From Prorocentrum cordatum (Eukaryota > Sar > Dinophyceae > Prorocentrales > Prorocentraceae), in NCBI GenBank assembly GCA_963575745.1, contig CAUYUJ010019343.1:15001-79000 (forward strand): DNA of 64,000 bases. Reading direction: 5' to 3'. The translations under genes were made by a program, and so were the position numbers. The notes beneath the pieces were generated by a model. The model was not told the origin of the DNA, did no database searches, and saw only the letters and a program-made list of their open reading frames with translations. Of this stretch, positions 52,973 to 64,000 are shown in pieces (within the stretch, counting starts at the first letter, position 1; every line of letters starts with the position of its first letter).

Positions 52973-55900
52973 TCATTCATCGGGCTGCCAAGAAAAATAA
53001 TTACGAAGGCTGTGCGAAGCCATCGGCACACGCCAACTGAAAAGCTGTGGCCAAGACGACCTTTCGGCAGAATCGGCACGAAGCAATTTGCAGAGAAGGC
53101 GCTGAAACAAATTGACATTGTCAGCAGAGATGATTGAGTCAGGAAGAAGGTTGTACACTCTCGTGCCACCCAACGCGGAACGCACAAGGTAGTCAGGGGC
53201 ACGGAGAGAACACGGGTCACGCAAGTGACGGAAGTGGCGACGAGGGGAGCGGGAAGGAGGAGGGGAGGAGTCAACGGAGAAAAAAGCACCGAAGCACGGA
53301 GGGCTGAAACCGAGTACAGTGCGGTGAATAAGGCCCAAGTTGGCTATATCTCTGCGGGCAGAAAGTGGGGCAAGATTAAAACTGCGCAAAGCTTCGTACT
53401 CAGTTATGCCCAGGGTTCGTAAAAAACCAGTCTGGACACGGTCAAGCGGCAACAATACAGAATTCGAAGCGTGTGAGAAGGCTGGCGTGCGGTATTCTAT
53501 GAACAAAAGAATGTGCGCTTTATATAAGACAACAAGCTCGGCGACAGTGTGGTAGCGCCGCGAGCGAAGCAAGGCCTGAAGTCGCCAACCACATTCGTGC
53601 ACACACTCAGATACCGCATCTGACATGACAAGCTTGCAATCAAAAGATACACCGAGAATTTTAAAGTTGCCACCAGAAGGGCGGCTACGTGAAATAATGT
53701 GCCGGCTCTCCTTCGAAGCTTCAAACACAACAGCATTGGCACGGCCCCATTCGTGCAGACACGACTGGCACTGCCCAATAGTGGCAAAAATCTCGTCGTC
53801 AGAAGAGGAGGGGAGGAAAGGACGGAAGGCGTTGAGATCGTCGGCATAAACAACTTCTTGAAAGTGTAATCTGGCAATTGCTTCGCTGGCATCACCGAAA
53901 AAGATGTTCCAAAAGGGCGGGCCCAAAACGGCCCCTTGAAACACCATGTTGGTCATGCAAATGAGACGCGAGAAGGCACCGCCAACTGTAATGCGGGCCT
54001 TCCGGGCCTCCAGCCAGCTAGAAAAGACTGCGCACAGAGCCGGGGGGATACCCCAAGCGCGTAGCTTCGCGAGCAGGCGGTCCGAATTCACACGGTCAAA
54101 GGCGCCGGACACGTCGGAACAGTACAAACCGATCCGCGCTCCCTCTGCGAGAAGGCCAAGCCATGTTAGCAAGAAATATGAAATCGCGTCTCTGGCGCCG
54201 CGCCCAGGGCAATACGCAAATTGAAAAGAACCATAACACAAGGAGCGGGACACACGAGGAGACAAGAAAGAAAGAAGAATACGTTCGGCGCACTTGGACA
54301 GCTGAGAAGTAAGATGAATTCCACGATAATTCACAGGATCATGCAAAGACCTCCGCTTGTGGAGGGGGCAGATATGATGCAAACGCCAAGGCTCCGGCCA
54401 TCTGCCTGTGCGAATGATAGACCTAATCAAAATAGCAAGCGGCAAGGCGAGAGAGGCAGAACAGGCGACAAGAATGCGAACAGGAATCTCGTCAGGCCCT
54501 GTAGCGGAATCGCGTTTGAGCTGTGTAAGCACGTTAAAGACTTGTCTCACCCGGACGGGGAAAAAGTCAGTCTGCTCCACTGGAAGGCGCTGAGGAATGT
54601 CAGAAAAACAATTCCTCTCCACAGTTGGGATGGACCAGCGATCAGAAAACGAATTCGCGAAAAAATCTGCCTTCTCGTCAGCTCTGACGACCCACGCGCC
54701 ATTGGCACGGCGAAGAGCAGGCGAAGATGACTTGACGGTCTTGCCGAACAGCTGGTTTGAAAGCCTCCACCAAGCTTTCGAACCACGCTGCAAAGAACGA
54801 AGCTTCAAACGAATTCTGTTACAATACGAATTAAAAGAATCTAAAAGAATTCTGCTGCAATCCTGAACTGCAAGCGGAAACTCTGGAGAATCTGCAGCCG
54901 CGGCTTTGCGAGCGACAGCGTCGAAACATTCCTGCGTCAGCCAAGGATGGCTCCACCGGACCGGCACAGAGACTTTGCGAACGTGACGCTCCGCAGTATT
55001 CAAAATATTCTCCGTCAGAAACTGTGCTCCAAAATCCGGGTCCCCGTTAAGGCAACTCAAATCTTTACAATTGAGCTCACGAGAGACGCACTTCAAATTC
55101 GAAGCATTAAACTGCCAACACATTCTCGTGCATAAGGAGACGGACAAAGGGGGAAAGAGGAGAGACAAGGAGACGACCCGATGATCAGCAATTCTCGGTA
55201 GGACTGACACTTCGGCAAACTCGTGCAAATCTGTCAAAATTAAATCAATTAAATATAGCTCTCTGGTAGGTTCGCGAACGATTTGTTCAAGACCATGATA
55301 AGCACACAATCGTGCAGCTTCGATTCCCTCTGGAGTCTGTCTGTTAGAATGTCGAAGCCAAATGGGATTGTGGACGTTAAAATCGCCGATTAGAAATACG
55401 CCTATGGCTGAAGATAGGTGCGTTTCCATCTCTGCAAACACACTTTGCAAAGAAACTACTTCGGCGTAGAGAGGAGGACGGTAGAAATTGCCAAACAAAA
55501 CAGGCCCGCAATCGAAATGAAATACAAACCAACAACACTCGGCAGAAACAGAATTAGCGAGAGGGGAAACGAGCGAAGAATATTGGTCAAGCGCGAAAAC
55601 GGCGACTCCACCACCGCTGCTGTTCCGATCTCGCCGACAGACGCACGTATATCCGTGCAAACTCGGGAGTGAAGCCCGGTCAAACCGGGTCTCGTTCAAA
55701 CAAACTAGAGCAGGAGGCGCAGAAAGGAGAGAGATACGAGCTTCCAGCTCAGACTGGGACGAGAAAAAACCCTGAATATTAATATGCCACATGGTTAAAT
55801 CCGCGCTGAATTGAGGAGGGCGAGACCTGGATTCGCCAAGGTCCCCTCCCCGAGGTAAAGGGCGTGCATCAGAAGAAGGCTCCAGTAAACACTCGTAGAA

Positions 55901-56343
55901 ACTCAACTGGCGCTGAGAACGAGGACGGCCGGGTACGGCGGCTCGAAATTTCGGCTCTGGAGGTTGGCGGAGTAAGGCGGCTCGAAAATTCTCCTCCGGA
56001 GGGAAAGGCGGCTCGAAAATCCGGATTCTCCGGAAATCGGCAAAGTAAGGCAATGTGGAAACTCGGCTTCGCTCGAGTCCAAAGCAAATGCTGTATTAGG
56101 CTCCAAAAGCAATGGAATCGGAGACGCGAAACATGGTCTCGACGATTCGCTTGCAGAACTGGGTTTGATTCGGGAATGCTGTTTGATGAGACATCTCAGG
56201 AATGAAGAATCACATCGAGGGCCTCGCCGCCGGAATCGACGTTGAGGGAGCCGCGCGCTACTCACAGGGTGAGGGGCAGCAAAAGCAACAAAAAAGTAAG
56301 GAGAAAAAAAACTGTGAACAAAATTGCGCGCGACTCCGTGCAT
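52973..56343 (-). CDS. E6 ORF2: endonuclease-reverse transcriptase (N-terminal frameshift)
   Basis: Same architecture as E5 ORF2, with catalytic YADD, motif A CSDVSGAFDRVN and motif B FQGAVLGPPFWN (Ala for Thr versus E5). The ATG at 56343 follows the ORF1 stop as TAG-A-ATG and opens the correct frame (MHGVARNFVHSFF). That frame leaves phase in the 39-bp repeat region, where only about three repeats remain; the main 1026-codon frame (56053-52973) covers endonuclease and RT completely. Probably inactive as it stands, and recently so. Confidence 0.88.
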
Positions 56344-57147
56344 TCTAAATAGTCAGATTCGTGCAAGGTGCAACAAATCGCCCTGACAAATCTCCCGCTT
56401 CCTGTAAAAAAACCAGGCCTTCCATCTACAGAAACGCTGCGCTCTTTATGATCAATTTTCACATTTTTTCCAAACGCAACTGACTGCAATTTGCTCGCCG
56501 CTGCTTTCAATCAAAGAGCCATCGCGCATTACATTCACTCTGCTTTTGGCCGGTTTCACGACCAGCGTGGCACCAGAGACAGTGAAAGATTTGCCCTTGC
56601 CTCCAGCAGAAAACAAAAATGACCGCGCATCGTGCTCAGAAGCGAATTGTGCATAGGATGCTGCTGACAGAACGCGTGCGTTCCTGGGACCTTTATAAAA
56701 ATGGCCAATGTGAACAAGCTTAACAGTGCCCACTTGGCCAATTATGTTCTGAATGTCCCGGACGCGGTCAGAGAAAGTCTCTGTTTGGAAACCGATCACT
56801 GCAACCTGGAAATTGGCGATGTCCAAGGAATTCACCAACGAAATCTGCTGCTTGGAAGTCGTGCTGGAAGGACGACCTTCAACCACTGATAGACGGTCCC
56901 GGAAGGCGGCCATCTCATCCTTCAGGGAAACAGAAATCTTCATCTCGCTGCGGCTTTCGTTGTCTTCTCTGAGACTTCCGTTCTGGTTGCCAAAGAAACC
57001 ATACCTTGCAAAATGCAATCCAATTTCTGCGAATCTGACATGTGCGCAGCAGGCACCGGGGGACTGAATCCGCACCCGGGCGTGCACCTGGGGCCACCGC
57101 CGCACCACACCGCCGGACGCGGCAGCGGGAGCAGCACTGCTACCAAC
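56344..57147 (-). pseudogene. E6 ORF1, truncated and frameshifted
   Basis: Matches E5 ORF1 from the Pro/Gly-rich region on (MKISVSLKDEMAAFRDRLSV, FQVAVIGFQTETFSDRVRDI). An internal deletion lies in the coiled-coil start. A frameshift near 56510 (extra bases after DGSL) separates the last part (KAAASKLQSVAFGKNVKIDH). The 5' end is missing. Confidence 0.8.
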
Positions 57148-59165
57148 CGCTAAAAATGAGATAAACCTAACAAGAAATGAAATATCGCATCTCTGACAAC
57201 GCTAGGAGTGGACGCGATTTTCGAAACAACCGACGAACGCGCGAGGTAAAAAAAAAAAACACAATTTGAGATTAATATACTTGTCAACATTTCCTATGTA
57301 ATTGTTCGATCGTGTATCGCCTTCTTGTATGAAAACGAAACGCAATCGTCAACAAAAAAAAAAACAAACTGAAAATCTGAGAATAAAACGAAATAATCAT
57401 CCGACTCCAAAAAAAATATGAATTCGCAAATTGATCTTTACATGTTCGACCGACAAAAAACATCCCATTTAATTGTTATTATTATCTTCTAATAATAATT
57501 TTATTACGACTTTTTCTGTTCGATGTACCGCTACTCTGATAAATGTACCCTTTCTAAATTTGACTTTCGAAATGACGAGAAATTACCAAAATCCAAGATG
57601 AAAACGAATTCGGGTTCAATATAATTCCGGCTGCTCCAAATTGGGTGCAATTGGGTTCTCTCACTTCTTGCGAGAACTCTTCTTCGAGTAAAACTATACG
57701 GATATGACCGCACCTCTGATCACAATCTCTGCAGCTTCTGCAATGACTCGTTTCGTGAAACATGGACTGATAGAAAAGGCGTTCGCGAATGCACTCTTCA
57801 CATGTTAGCGTCTGTCATCAAATACGTAGAAAATCGTTTGTCGAACTCGTGTGATCACAAATCCCATAAACGAAAAAAAATGAAGCTTCATTAACTATCA
57901 TGCATCGCATTCGTGACATTCAATATGTTGCCTATTTTGAATGTATCTGTTTCGAAATTAGACATTACTAATTCGAATCTCAGATCCATAAATCGAAAAA
58001 CATCTTGTCTGGAATTACGGAATTCGCAAATACTGTCTGACAAATTTTCCGTAAAATCAATTAAATCTTGATTTTGTTTTTTTAAAGATCATTATTTTGT
58101 ATTTGAACATCATGTTTTTTCCTTTTCAGATGGATCGTGTTTGGATTCTCTCTCGTCAATGAAATTTGATTAGATCGAACTTGAACTCCGACTTACATAA
58201 TTTCTAAGGCATTGCTAAAAAAACAAAATAAAAAATAGTGGCGACTTCGAATTCTTCTTTGTAAAGCTTTTGATTTTTACTTGTTTCTGTTGCATCGGTA
58301 TTGTTTTATCTTGATTTCGTTCCTTTTTTCTTTCCGGGAATTCTATCCCCGGCGAGTTTTCCATGCAATTTCTGTTTAACGAACTTAAAAATTAAATCCT
58401 TAAACCATTTAAAATATAATTGCCGACTCTAGCGTTCAGAATTCGTGTTTGCCATGCTCCGTCCATAACACCCGAAAAAACACTGAAATCGAACACTCGT
58501 GTATTAATTGATGATTTGAAAAAAATTCTTCAATCAATTACTCAAAACAAACATTGCTAGACTTTATCCTAAATGATTTGTGCAAACTTGCGCAATATAT
58601 GTGTTATTTATCTCTCTCCTATCCTCTCTCTTTCTGTGTATTTATGATTATGAATAACAATACGTTAATTTTGATATATAAACGTTAGATTTTCGAAATT
58701 TCTTCTGGACATCCCGATTGCGAGGTAGAGTTTATTTGAAATATGTATTTGAACAATATAAAACATGTCTTGCGAATTCAATCAAATGTACTCTAAACAT
58801 AAAATACATTGAAACCGTCTCTGCAACTGACAACCATGGAATAATCCGCTGTTCGGCGTTGGAATGCTGTTCTATTGAACTTGTAAGCGAACTTGTGATC
58901 GCACTCGAAACTTCGTTCCTTGCCTCAAGGCTCGAAACTTGGTGGCGATTATCGAATATTTTTTTTGGTAAAATTTGTCTTTTGTCGCCCGCTCCGCCAT
59001 TAAAAAAACTTAGATGATTCGTGCTAACGAGAAACTGCTTTTTTGCGTCGTTTAAGGATCGCTGGCATTCGGACGCTACAAAAGAAACATTTTCTATGCT
59101 AGTGCAACTTCCTGTTTCTATTTTAAGATTTTGCTCGTCTTCTCACGCTCGCGATTCGAGTGTTG
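57148..59165 (+). pseudogene. Remainder of composite copy B (P2b)
   Basis: Collinear with 40228-42402 of copy A: ctaaa.atgaga at 57150; cgccttcttgta at 57321; the short A tract at 57352-57363; aaaatatgaattcgcaaattgat at 57412; atgaccgcacct at 57703; atgcaatttctg.ttaacga at 58362; and tcgaaacttggtggcgatt at 58931. It runs about 120 bp further than copy A (tttttgcgtcgtttaaggatcgctggcattc) until the TA array. First about 200 bp is minus-strand RT residue; the rest is plus-strand 5'-half LINE. Much more diverged and AT-rich than the E3a/E3b pair. Confidence 0.8.
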
Positions 59166-59207
59166 TCTATATATATATATATATATATATCCATATATGC
59201 ATATATA

Positions 59208-59284
<77 letters not shown>

Positions 59285-59350
59285 TATATTATATATATAT
59301 ATAATATATATCTATATATATATATATACCCATCCACACACGCGCACACA

Positions 59351-59383
<33 letters not shown>

Positions 59384-59446
59384 TATATATATAATATATA
59401 TACATACACACACTCCACACTCACATATACACACACATATAACATA

Positions 59447-59519
<73 letters not shown>

Positions 59520-59550
59520 ATATATATATATATATATATATATATTACAA
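59166..59550. repeat. TA microsatellite with TC block
   Basis: (ta)n of nearly 400 bp, interrupted by cccatccacacacgcg and (tc)n at 59350-59380. Open YIYIYI frames are artefacts. Confidence 0.97.
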
Positions 59551-59599
59551 AAAAATAAATCCGTGAAACTAAATCTCGAGATCGGGAATGTAGGTGCCC

Positions 59600-59850
59600 G
59601 ACTTCCGCACTGAGCCCTGACTGACCCGGAACTGACCCCGGACTGACCCCGGACTGACCCCGGACTTGACCCCAGACTGACCCCCAACCTGGACGACCCT
59701 GGACTGACCCCGGACTCACCCGGGACCCCAGAGTGTCCCCCGACTGTCTCCCCGGACCCTCCCTGGGCTGACCCGGCCCGGACATACCCCGGATTGACCT
59801 GGATTGACCCCGGGCTGACCCCCGGACTGATCCCGGAATACTTCCCTTAT
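59600..59850. repeat. 11-bp minisatellite 'ggactgacccc', block 1
   Basis: About twenty units of ggactgacccc with substitutions and small indels. The same unit forms blocks at 62853-63290 and 63745-63860. Confidence 0.93.
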
Positions 59851-59995
59851 TAATCGTCCCCTGGTTTCGGTTTTTAAAGCGCCTTTTTCGTAACTGGGGG
59901 TTGCGGTTTATTAGGGCGCTTTCTTTGTTTGGAGCTCAAAGGTCTCGCTTCTGAAGGCGCCCCGTCGGAATATTAGCTCGCATTTGGAAGGGGTC

Positions 59996-59996
<1 letters not shown>
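59851..59996. other. Spacer between minisatellite and E7
   Basis: Non-repetitive sequence ending ggaaggggtcg immediately before the poly-T of E7. No gene. Confidence 0.5.
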
Positions 59997-60046
<50 letters not shown>

Positions 60047-62850
60047 CCTATGCGACCTCTGAACAGCAGTGTGCCTTCACCATTTTCGAGTCATCTCCGA
60101 TTAAAAAATATAGCAAATCTCGACAACGCCATGAAGCGTGGCGTACGAGGGAAAGCCTAGGAGAAGAAGAGGAGGAAGGAGGAAGAGAAGGAGGGAAAGG
60201 AGAAGGGGGAGGAGGAAGGGGAGGGGGAGGAGGGAGCAAGCAAGCAGCAGGGAAAGAGCGAGGAGGAGAAGGAGCGGGAAAGGGCGCCGGACGCGCAGGG
60301 CGAGAATTCGCCTGTGGACCGAGCACCGCTCAGAACCCACACAGGGGGAGGAGGAGCCCAGGAGAGGAGGGAGACGGCGGACGACAGCAACGACAGCAGC
60401 ACGCAAGGAGAGGGAGAAGGAGAGAGGGCGGGAGGGAGGGAGGGAGGGAAAGAGGGAGGGAGAAAGAGCAGGGGAGGAAGCGAGGGAGGAGCTACACACA
60501 CGAAACTTGGCTGAAACAGCCCTCTGTGTGAGGCCGGCGGGAGGCAGCCCGAAACGAACGAGGCCCTAGGGCGGACGCCAGTCCCGACAGTCTCGTAGAG
60601 GGTGATGTGCCAGTGGCACTCTGGGCGAGAAGAGTGCCGTCCACTCCCTCTGGTAAGACGCGTACTCTTGAAGCAGAGCAGAAAGAAAGTGTTGAAACGA
60701 TTGCACGCAAGGAGCGGCGACCACACTGTCCGGGAGTAGGTTGTACACCCGGGTCATGCCTACGGCCGAGTGCAGCACGAAATCAGGCGACTGAAAATGT
60801 GGCTCTTGCCGGTGGTGACGGTGGCGGCGAGGAGCACGAGGGAGGGAGGAGGGAGGAGCAGGGCGGAAGAAGCAATGGAGTTGAGGAGGACCAAGCCCCA
60901 GGACGCTCCGGTGAACGACTCCCAACATAGCGATGTCTCTCCGCACCGCCAATGGAGCCAGGCTGAAATGAAACAGGGCGTCGGCACCAGACAAATTGAC
61001 GGCGCGCAGGAAACGCGACTGAACTGCATCGAGGGAGGAGAGGGAGGAAGAAGAGGCATGAGCAATGGCCGGAGTACGGTATTCAACAAAGCTCAAAACG
61101 TGGGATTTATATAGATTTACAAGCTCGGAATCAGTGTGATACCTACGCGACCGCAGTATGGAATACGTGCGCCAGCTGGCGTCGTGCACGCAATCGCCTA
61201 TGCCATCTTCCATTAAAAGTTTCGTGTCAAACCGTACTCCTAGAAGCTTGAAGTCTGGACCGGCGGGATTCCGCCTGCACAAGACGTGTTTGCTCTCTTT
61301 GGAAGCGTCAAACTGCACACGATTGGCTTGCCCCCAGCGATGAAGCGACGACTGCACAGAATCTACACGAGAAAAAGCGACTTCGTTTGAAACATCTTGC
61401 TCGATTTCCTGGAAGGCGTTGAGGTCGTCAGCGAATAAGACTTCTTCAAAATTTTCCGCGCGAATGGCCATGCATGCGTCGGAGAAGAATGTGATCCACA
61501 AGACAGGGCCCCAAACGGTGCCTTGATACACCATGTTGATCATAAAAATCTCCTTTGAACGATGGCCCTGGACGATCACCCGTGCCGACCTCGTCTCAAG
61601 CCAACTGGATATGATGTCGCAGAGACGGGGATCCACCCCGAAACCCCGCAACTTGAGCATCAACCGGGAAGCGTCGACTCGATCGAAGGCCCCAGAAACA
61701 TCCGAGCAGTAAAGCGCAACGCGACGGCCACCAGCAAACGCTAGCAGCCAACGCAAGACTACATACAGAATTGCGTCTCTGGCTCCCCGGCCTGGACAAT
61801 AGGCGAATTGATGAGATCCGAAAGCTCCGATGCATTCCAAGCGAGGCGCAAAGAAGGGCATTAAAATCCGCTCGACAACCTTAGAAATCTGAGCCGTAAG
61901 TTGAATACCCCTGTATCTGTCGACGTCAGACAGGGACCCACGTTTGTGGAGAGGCAAAATCCAGTGAATCCGCCAGCACTCGGGCCACTCGCCTGTGGAC
62001 AAAATCCGGCGGGTCAGCCGAGCAACAGGGAAGGCGAGCGCTTCCGCACACTCTTTCAAGACAATGGCTGGGATGAGGTCGGGTCCGGTCCCGCTGTCAT
62101 TGCTAAGCTGCTTCAAGATACGCCTCACGGAGCGAATGCGAATGGGAAGGAAGGAGAGAGGAAGGGCAGGGGCGAGGGGAATGGACAAATCACTAAACTC
62201 GTTAAGAACAGCATCTGGAAGAGCCCATTTCGAACTAAAACCGTCAGCAAATGCATCCGCTTTAGCTTCACGACTGATAGCCCAAGATCCGTCGGAAAGC
62301 TTTAGAGCAGCACTACTTGACTTGCCGCTCCTGTGCATAAGCTGGTCGGACAGACGCCACCACTGCTTGCTCCCACGCGGCAGAGAACGCAGCCGGGCGC
62401 GAACTCTGCCTACGTAATCGGTGTGAGCTTTAAGCAACCCAGCGCTGCACGCAACACTGGCAATTGGAAACTCGTCGGTGCCTGCTGCGGCACATTTTGC
62501 AGCGACCAGCTCCAAACAGTGCGCATTCAGCCACGGGTGCGAACTTTGAAACCGAACAGAAGACTGAGGAATAAACAGTTCCATGCCCTCTGAGAGGACG
62601 TCGGCAAAGCGTGCTGCAGCATCGGTCGGAGACAGCTGATCTATCCAAGCCCAATCCTGATTCCGAAGGAACTGCCTGAAAGAAGGCCAACGCGCACGAG
62701 AATAATGCCAACAAGGTCGGGAAGATTCCTCGAAGGACAGAGGAGGGAGAGCAACGCGGAGGGAGATTGGATTGTGATCAGACAACTGACTCAAAACTTC
62801 TATCGTTAAAAGGTCCGGCCAATCGCAAAAAATCAAATCCAGCAAGTGAG
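59997..62850 (-). mobile_element. LINE E7, truncated in the endonuclease domain
   Basis: The 3' end is T50 (59997-60046), preceded in sense by TGTTCAGAGGTCGCATAGG, a variant of the shared 3' terminus. The 3' UTR of about 520 bp is pyrimidine-rich in sense. ORF2 runs to about 62845, where LINE sequence stops inside the endonuclease (before WPDLLTIEVLSQLSDHNPIS) and minisatellite block 2 begins 5-10 bp later. Flanked on both sides by the 11-bp minisatellite family. No clear target duplication. Confidence 0.9.
60566..62845 (-). CDS. E7 ORF2 (partial): reverse transcriptase, end of endonuclease
   Basis: Uninterrupted for 759 codons. It begins in the last 30 residues of the endonuclease (SDHNPIS catalytic-site block) and continues with a linker (SSHPWLNAHCLELVAAKCAA, KQWWRLSDQLM) and RT: SGTGPDLIPAIVLKECAE, motif A CSDVSGAFDRVDASRL, motif B VYQGTVWGPVLW (Trp where E4/E5 have Leu) and catalytic FADD in EEVLFADDLNAFQEI. 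The C-terminal block FSLAPLAVRRDIAMLGVVHR leads to a stop at 60566. The intact frame suggests recent insertion, but it cannot be autonomous without endonuclease and ORF1. It is closer to E4 and E1 than to E5. Confidence 0.92.
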   Translation of the reverse strand: MLDLIFCDWPDLLTIEVLSQLSDHNPISLRVALPPLSFEESSRPCWHYSRARWPSFRQFLRNQDWAWIDQLSPTDAAARFADVLSEGMELFIPQSSVRFQSSHPWLNAHCLELVAAKCAAAGTDEFPIASVACSAGLLKAHTDYVGRVRARLRSLPRGSKQWWRLSDQLMHRSGKSSSAALKLSDGSWAISREAKADAFADGFSSKWALPDAVLNEFSDLSIPLAPALPLSFLPIRIRSVRRILKQLSNDSGTGPDLIPAIVLKECAEALAFPVARLTRRILSTGEWPECWRIHWILPLHKRGSLSDVDRYRGIQLTAQISKVVERILMPFFAPRLECIGAFGSHQFAYCPGRGARDAILYVVLRWLLAFAGGRRVALYCSDVSGAFDRVDASRLMLKLRGFGVDPRLCDIISSWLETRSARVIVQGHRSKEIFMINMVYQGTVWGPVLWITFFSDACMAIRAENFEEVLFADDLNAFQEIEQDVSNEVAFSRVDSVQSSLHRWGQANRVQFDASKESKHVLCRRNPAGPDFKLLGVRFDTKLLMEDGIGDCVHDASWRTYSILRSRRYHTDSELVNLYKSHVLSFVEYRTPAIAHASSSSLSSLDAVQSRFLRAVNLSGADALFHFSLAPLAVRRDIAMLGVVHRSVLGLGPPQLHCFFRPAPPSSLPRAPRRHRHHRQEPHFQSPDFVLHSAVGMTRVYNLLPDSVVAAPCVQSFQHFLSALLQEYASYQREWTALFSPRVPLAHHPLRDCRDWRPP

Positions 62851-62852
62851 GA

Positions 62853-63290
62853 CCTCGGACGGACCCCGGACAGAGACCATGACAGACCCCGGACGTTTCG
62901 TGGACGAGCCCGGACTGACCCCGTATACACCGGACCCCGGACTGACCCCGGATTGACCTCGGTCTGACCTTGGATGGACATCGGAATGTCTGACCAGGAA
63001 TGTCTGACCCGGGACTGACCCCAGACGAATCCCGGACCGACCCCGGACTAAGACCGCAGACGGAGCCCAGGTTGAAACCAGAAGAACGCCGGACTTTCCC
63101 CGGACGACTTCGGACTGACCCCAGACTGACCCTGGACTGACACCGGACTCACCCGGGACTGACCGTGGACCCACCCCCGACAGACCCCGCACAGACTCCG
63201 GACTGACCCCAGACTGACCCCGGACTGACCCCGGACTGACCCCAGACTGGCCCCGGACTGACCCCGGACTGACACGGGACTGATCCTGGA
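62853..63290. repeat. 11-bp minisatellite 'ggactgacccc', block 2
   Basis: About forty units, best ordered at 63195-63290 and diverged toward E7. All minus-strand GSVRGQSGVSPGS-type frames are artefacts of the 11-bp period. Confidence 0.93.
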
Positions 63291-63744
63291 CCAGGGAAAT
63301 CGAAATATCACGAGTGATGGAAACACAGTTTTCCGATCGAAATGATAGAGAATCGCATGTTCTGATCGGTGGAATGTGGTGTGTTGAAAGGGATTCCGAT
63401 AGTGCTCCGATAGCGTTCCGATGACGGATGCGCGATTGTCGTCAATCTTTTAGCTTCCGAAGGTGGGATTGTGATTCACATAGCATGCCGATCGTAGTAT
63501 CGTAGCGTTCAGATAACGGCGAAGTGCCGATCGTCGAAATGAGTTCCTATGAGTCCCTCTGGTTCTTGTCCAGCGTTTGTGCAACAGTGGTGTGATTGAT
63601 ATCGATAGTCAACCATGTCCTGTTTCGTCGGTTGAAATACAAATGTGAACTTTGAGCGAAGTAGCGGAACCTCCCTGGTGCGCTTTGCCGTTGTTGTCGT
63701 CGCTAGCCCGCATCCCACCGCTCTGATCGATGGATTCTCCAGGG
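63291..63744. other. Spacer, no gene recognised
   Basis: Contains a few near-repeats of gttccgat/gctccgatag (63395-63425, 63490-63520) but no coding or RNA signal. Confidence 0.45.
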
Positions 63745-63860
63745 ATTGACCCCGGACTGACCCCCGACTAGCCCGGACTGACCCCAAACTGTCAACTGAC
63801 CCCGGACTGACCCCGGACTTACCCCGGACTGACCCTGCACTGACCCCAGACTGACCAAAA
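63745..63860. repeat. 11-bp minisatellite 'ggactgacccc', block 3
   Basis: About ten units of the same repeat. Confidence 0.9.
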
Positions 63861-64000
63861 CGCGCGGATCCACCCTGGACTTATCCTTGTTCCTTATTAT
63901 TACATACCCCCACCTACGTCGTATTCCGGCCGATCGCAACCCAATCCGGGACCTCCCATCCGGATTTTAAAAAATCAATACAAAGTGGCCGTTTTTCTTC

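Larger units (their letters stand above)
52884..57147 (-). mobile_element. LINE E6, close relative of E5, 5'-truncated in ORF1
   Basis: The 3' end is T11 (52886-52896) after the same CTGCAGAGGTCCGATAG terminus. Collinear with E5 with scattered substitutions. Truncated near 57147 inside the Pro/Gly-rich part of ORF1. The target, E3b, lacks about 260 bp present in E3a (39969-40227), so insertion or later loss removed target sequence. Confidence 0.9.

Noticed and set aside
59021-59785. YIYIYI transmembrane-like frame
   Set aside because: Translation of a TA microsatellite.

Overview
This is eukaryotic nuclear DNA, almost certainly from a dinoflagellate. The best evidence is at 17771-17792, where the minus strand carries the complete 22-nt dinoflagellate spliced leader (SL) directly upstream of a secreted-protein gene. 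Truncated or altered SL copies lie at 52766-52780 and 8245-8267. Introns with GC-AG and GA-AG borders, ShK-like cysteine-rich modules, abundant simple repeats and many non-LTR retrotransposons fit this. Nothing looks prokaryotic: there are no operons, ribosome binding sites, CRISPR arrays, tRNAs or rRNAs that I can support.

0-22 kb is GC-rich, gene-bearing and repeat-rich. All gene-like material is on the minus strand: a Q/A-rich putative retrogene (5.9-8.27 kb, SL-like 5' end), an unknown multi-exon gene just upstream of it (8.29-10.15 kb), a three-module ShK-like surface or secreted protein gene (12.9-14.54 kb) whose introns can be placed to the base, a secreted PAN/apple-like mucin-type protein with an SL relic (16.5-17.8 kb), and the first exon of another secreted protein (19.5-19.8 kb). 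Between them lie microsatellites, a 73-bp satellite (11.05-11.95 kb), diverged duplications and short-period minisatellites.

22-27 kb is mostly non-coding: a 490-bp ATC array, degenerate purine-rich sequence and a roughly 90-bp satellite with about 12 units (25.69-26.84 kb). 27-38 kb holds broken non-LTR retrotransposon (LINE) pieces on both strands and an AT-rich stretch.

38.9-59.2 kb is a layered retrotransposon nest. A composite unit (a minus-strand LINE 3' part joined to an inverted 5' part) occurs twice in tandem: 38.93-42.40 kb, and 42.41-59.17 kb. The second copy was interrupted by element E4 (43129-52780), which was itself split by the nearly full-length element E5 (47735 to about 52494), and then by E6 (52884-57147), a close relative of E5. 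E5 encodes an ORF1 with coiled coil plus putative RRM and C-terminal domains, and an ORF2 with apurinic-type endonuclease and reverse transcriptase (YADD). E4 begins exactly at a 14-nt SL remnant, which implies that LINE RNA was trans-spliced before reverse transcription. Several elements from otherwise different subfamilies share a 3' terminus of the form CAGAGGTC..ATAG followed by A(n).

59-64 kb contains a long TA array and an 11-bp minisatellite in three blocks, the first two of which flank a fifth LINE, E7 (about 59997-62850), truncated inside its endonuclease domain.
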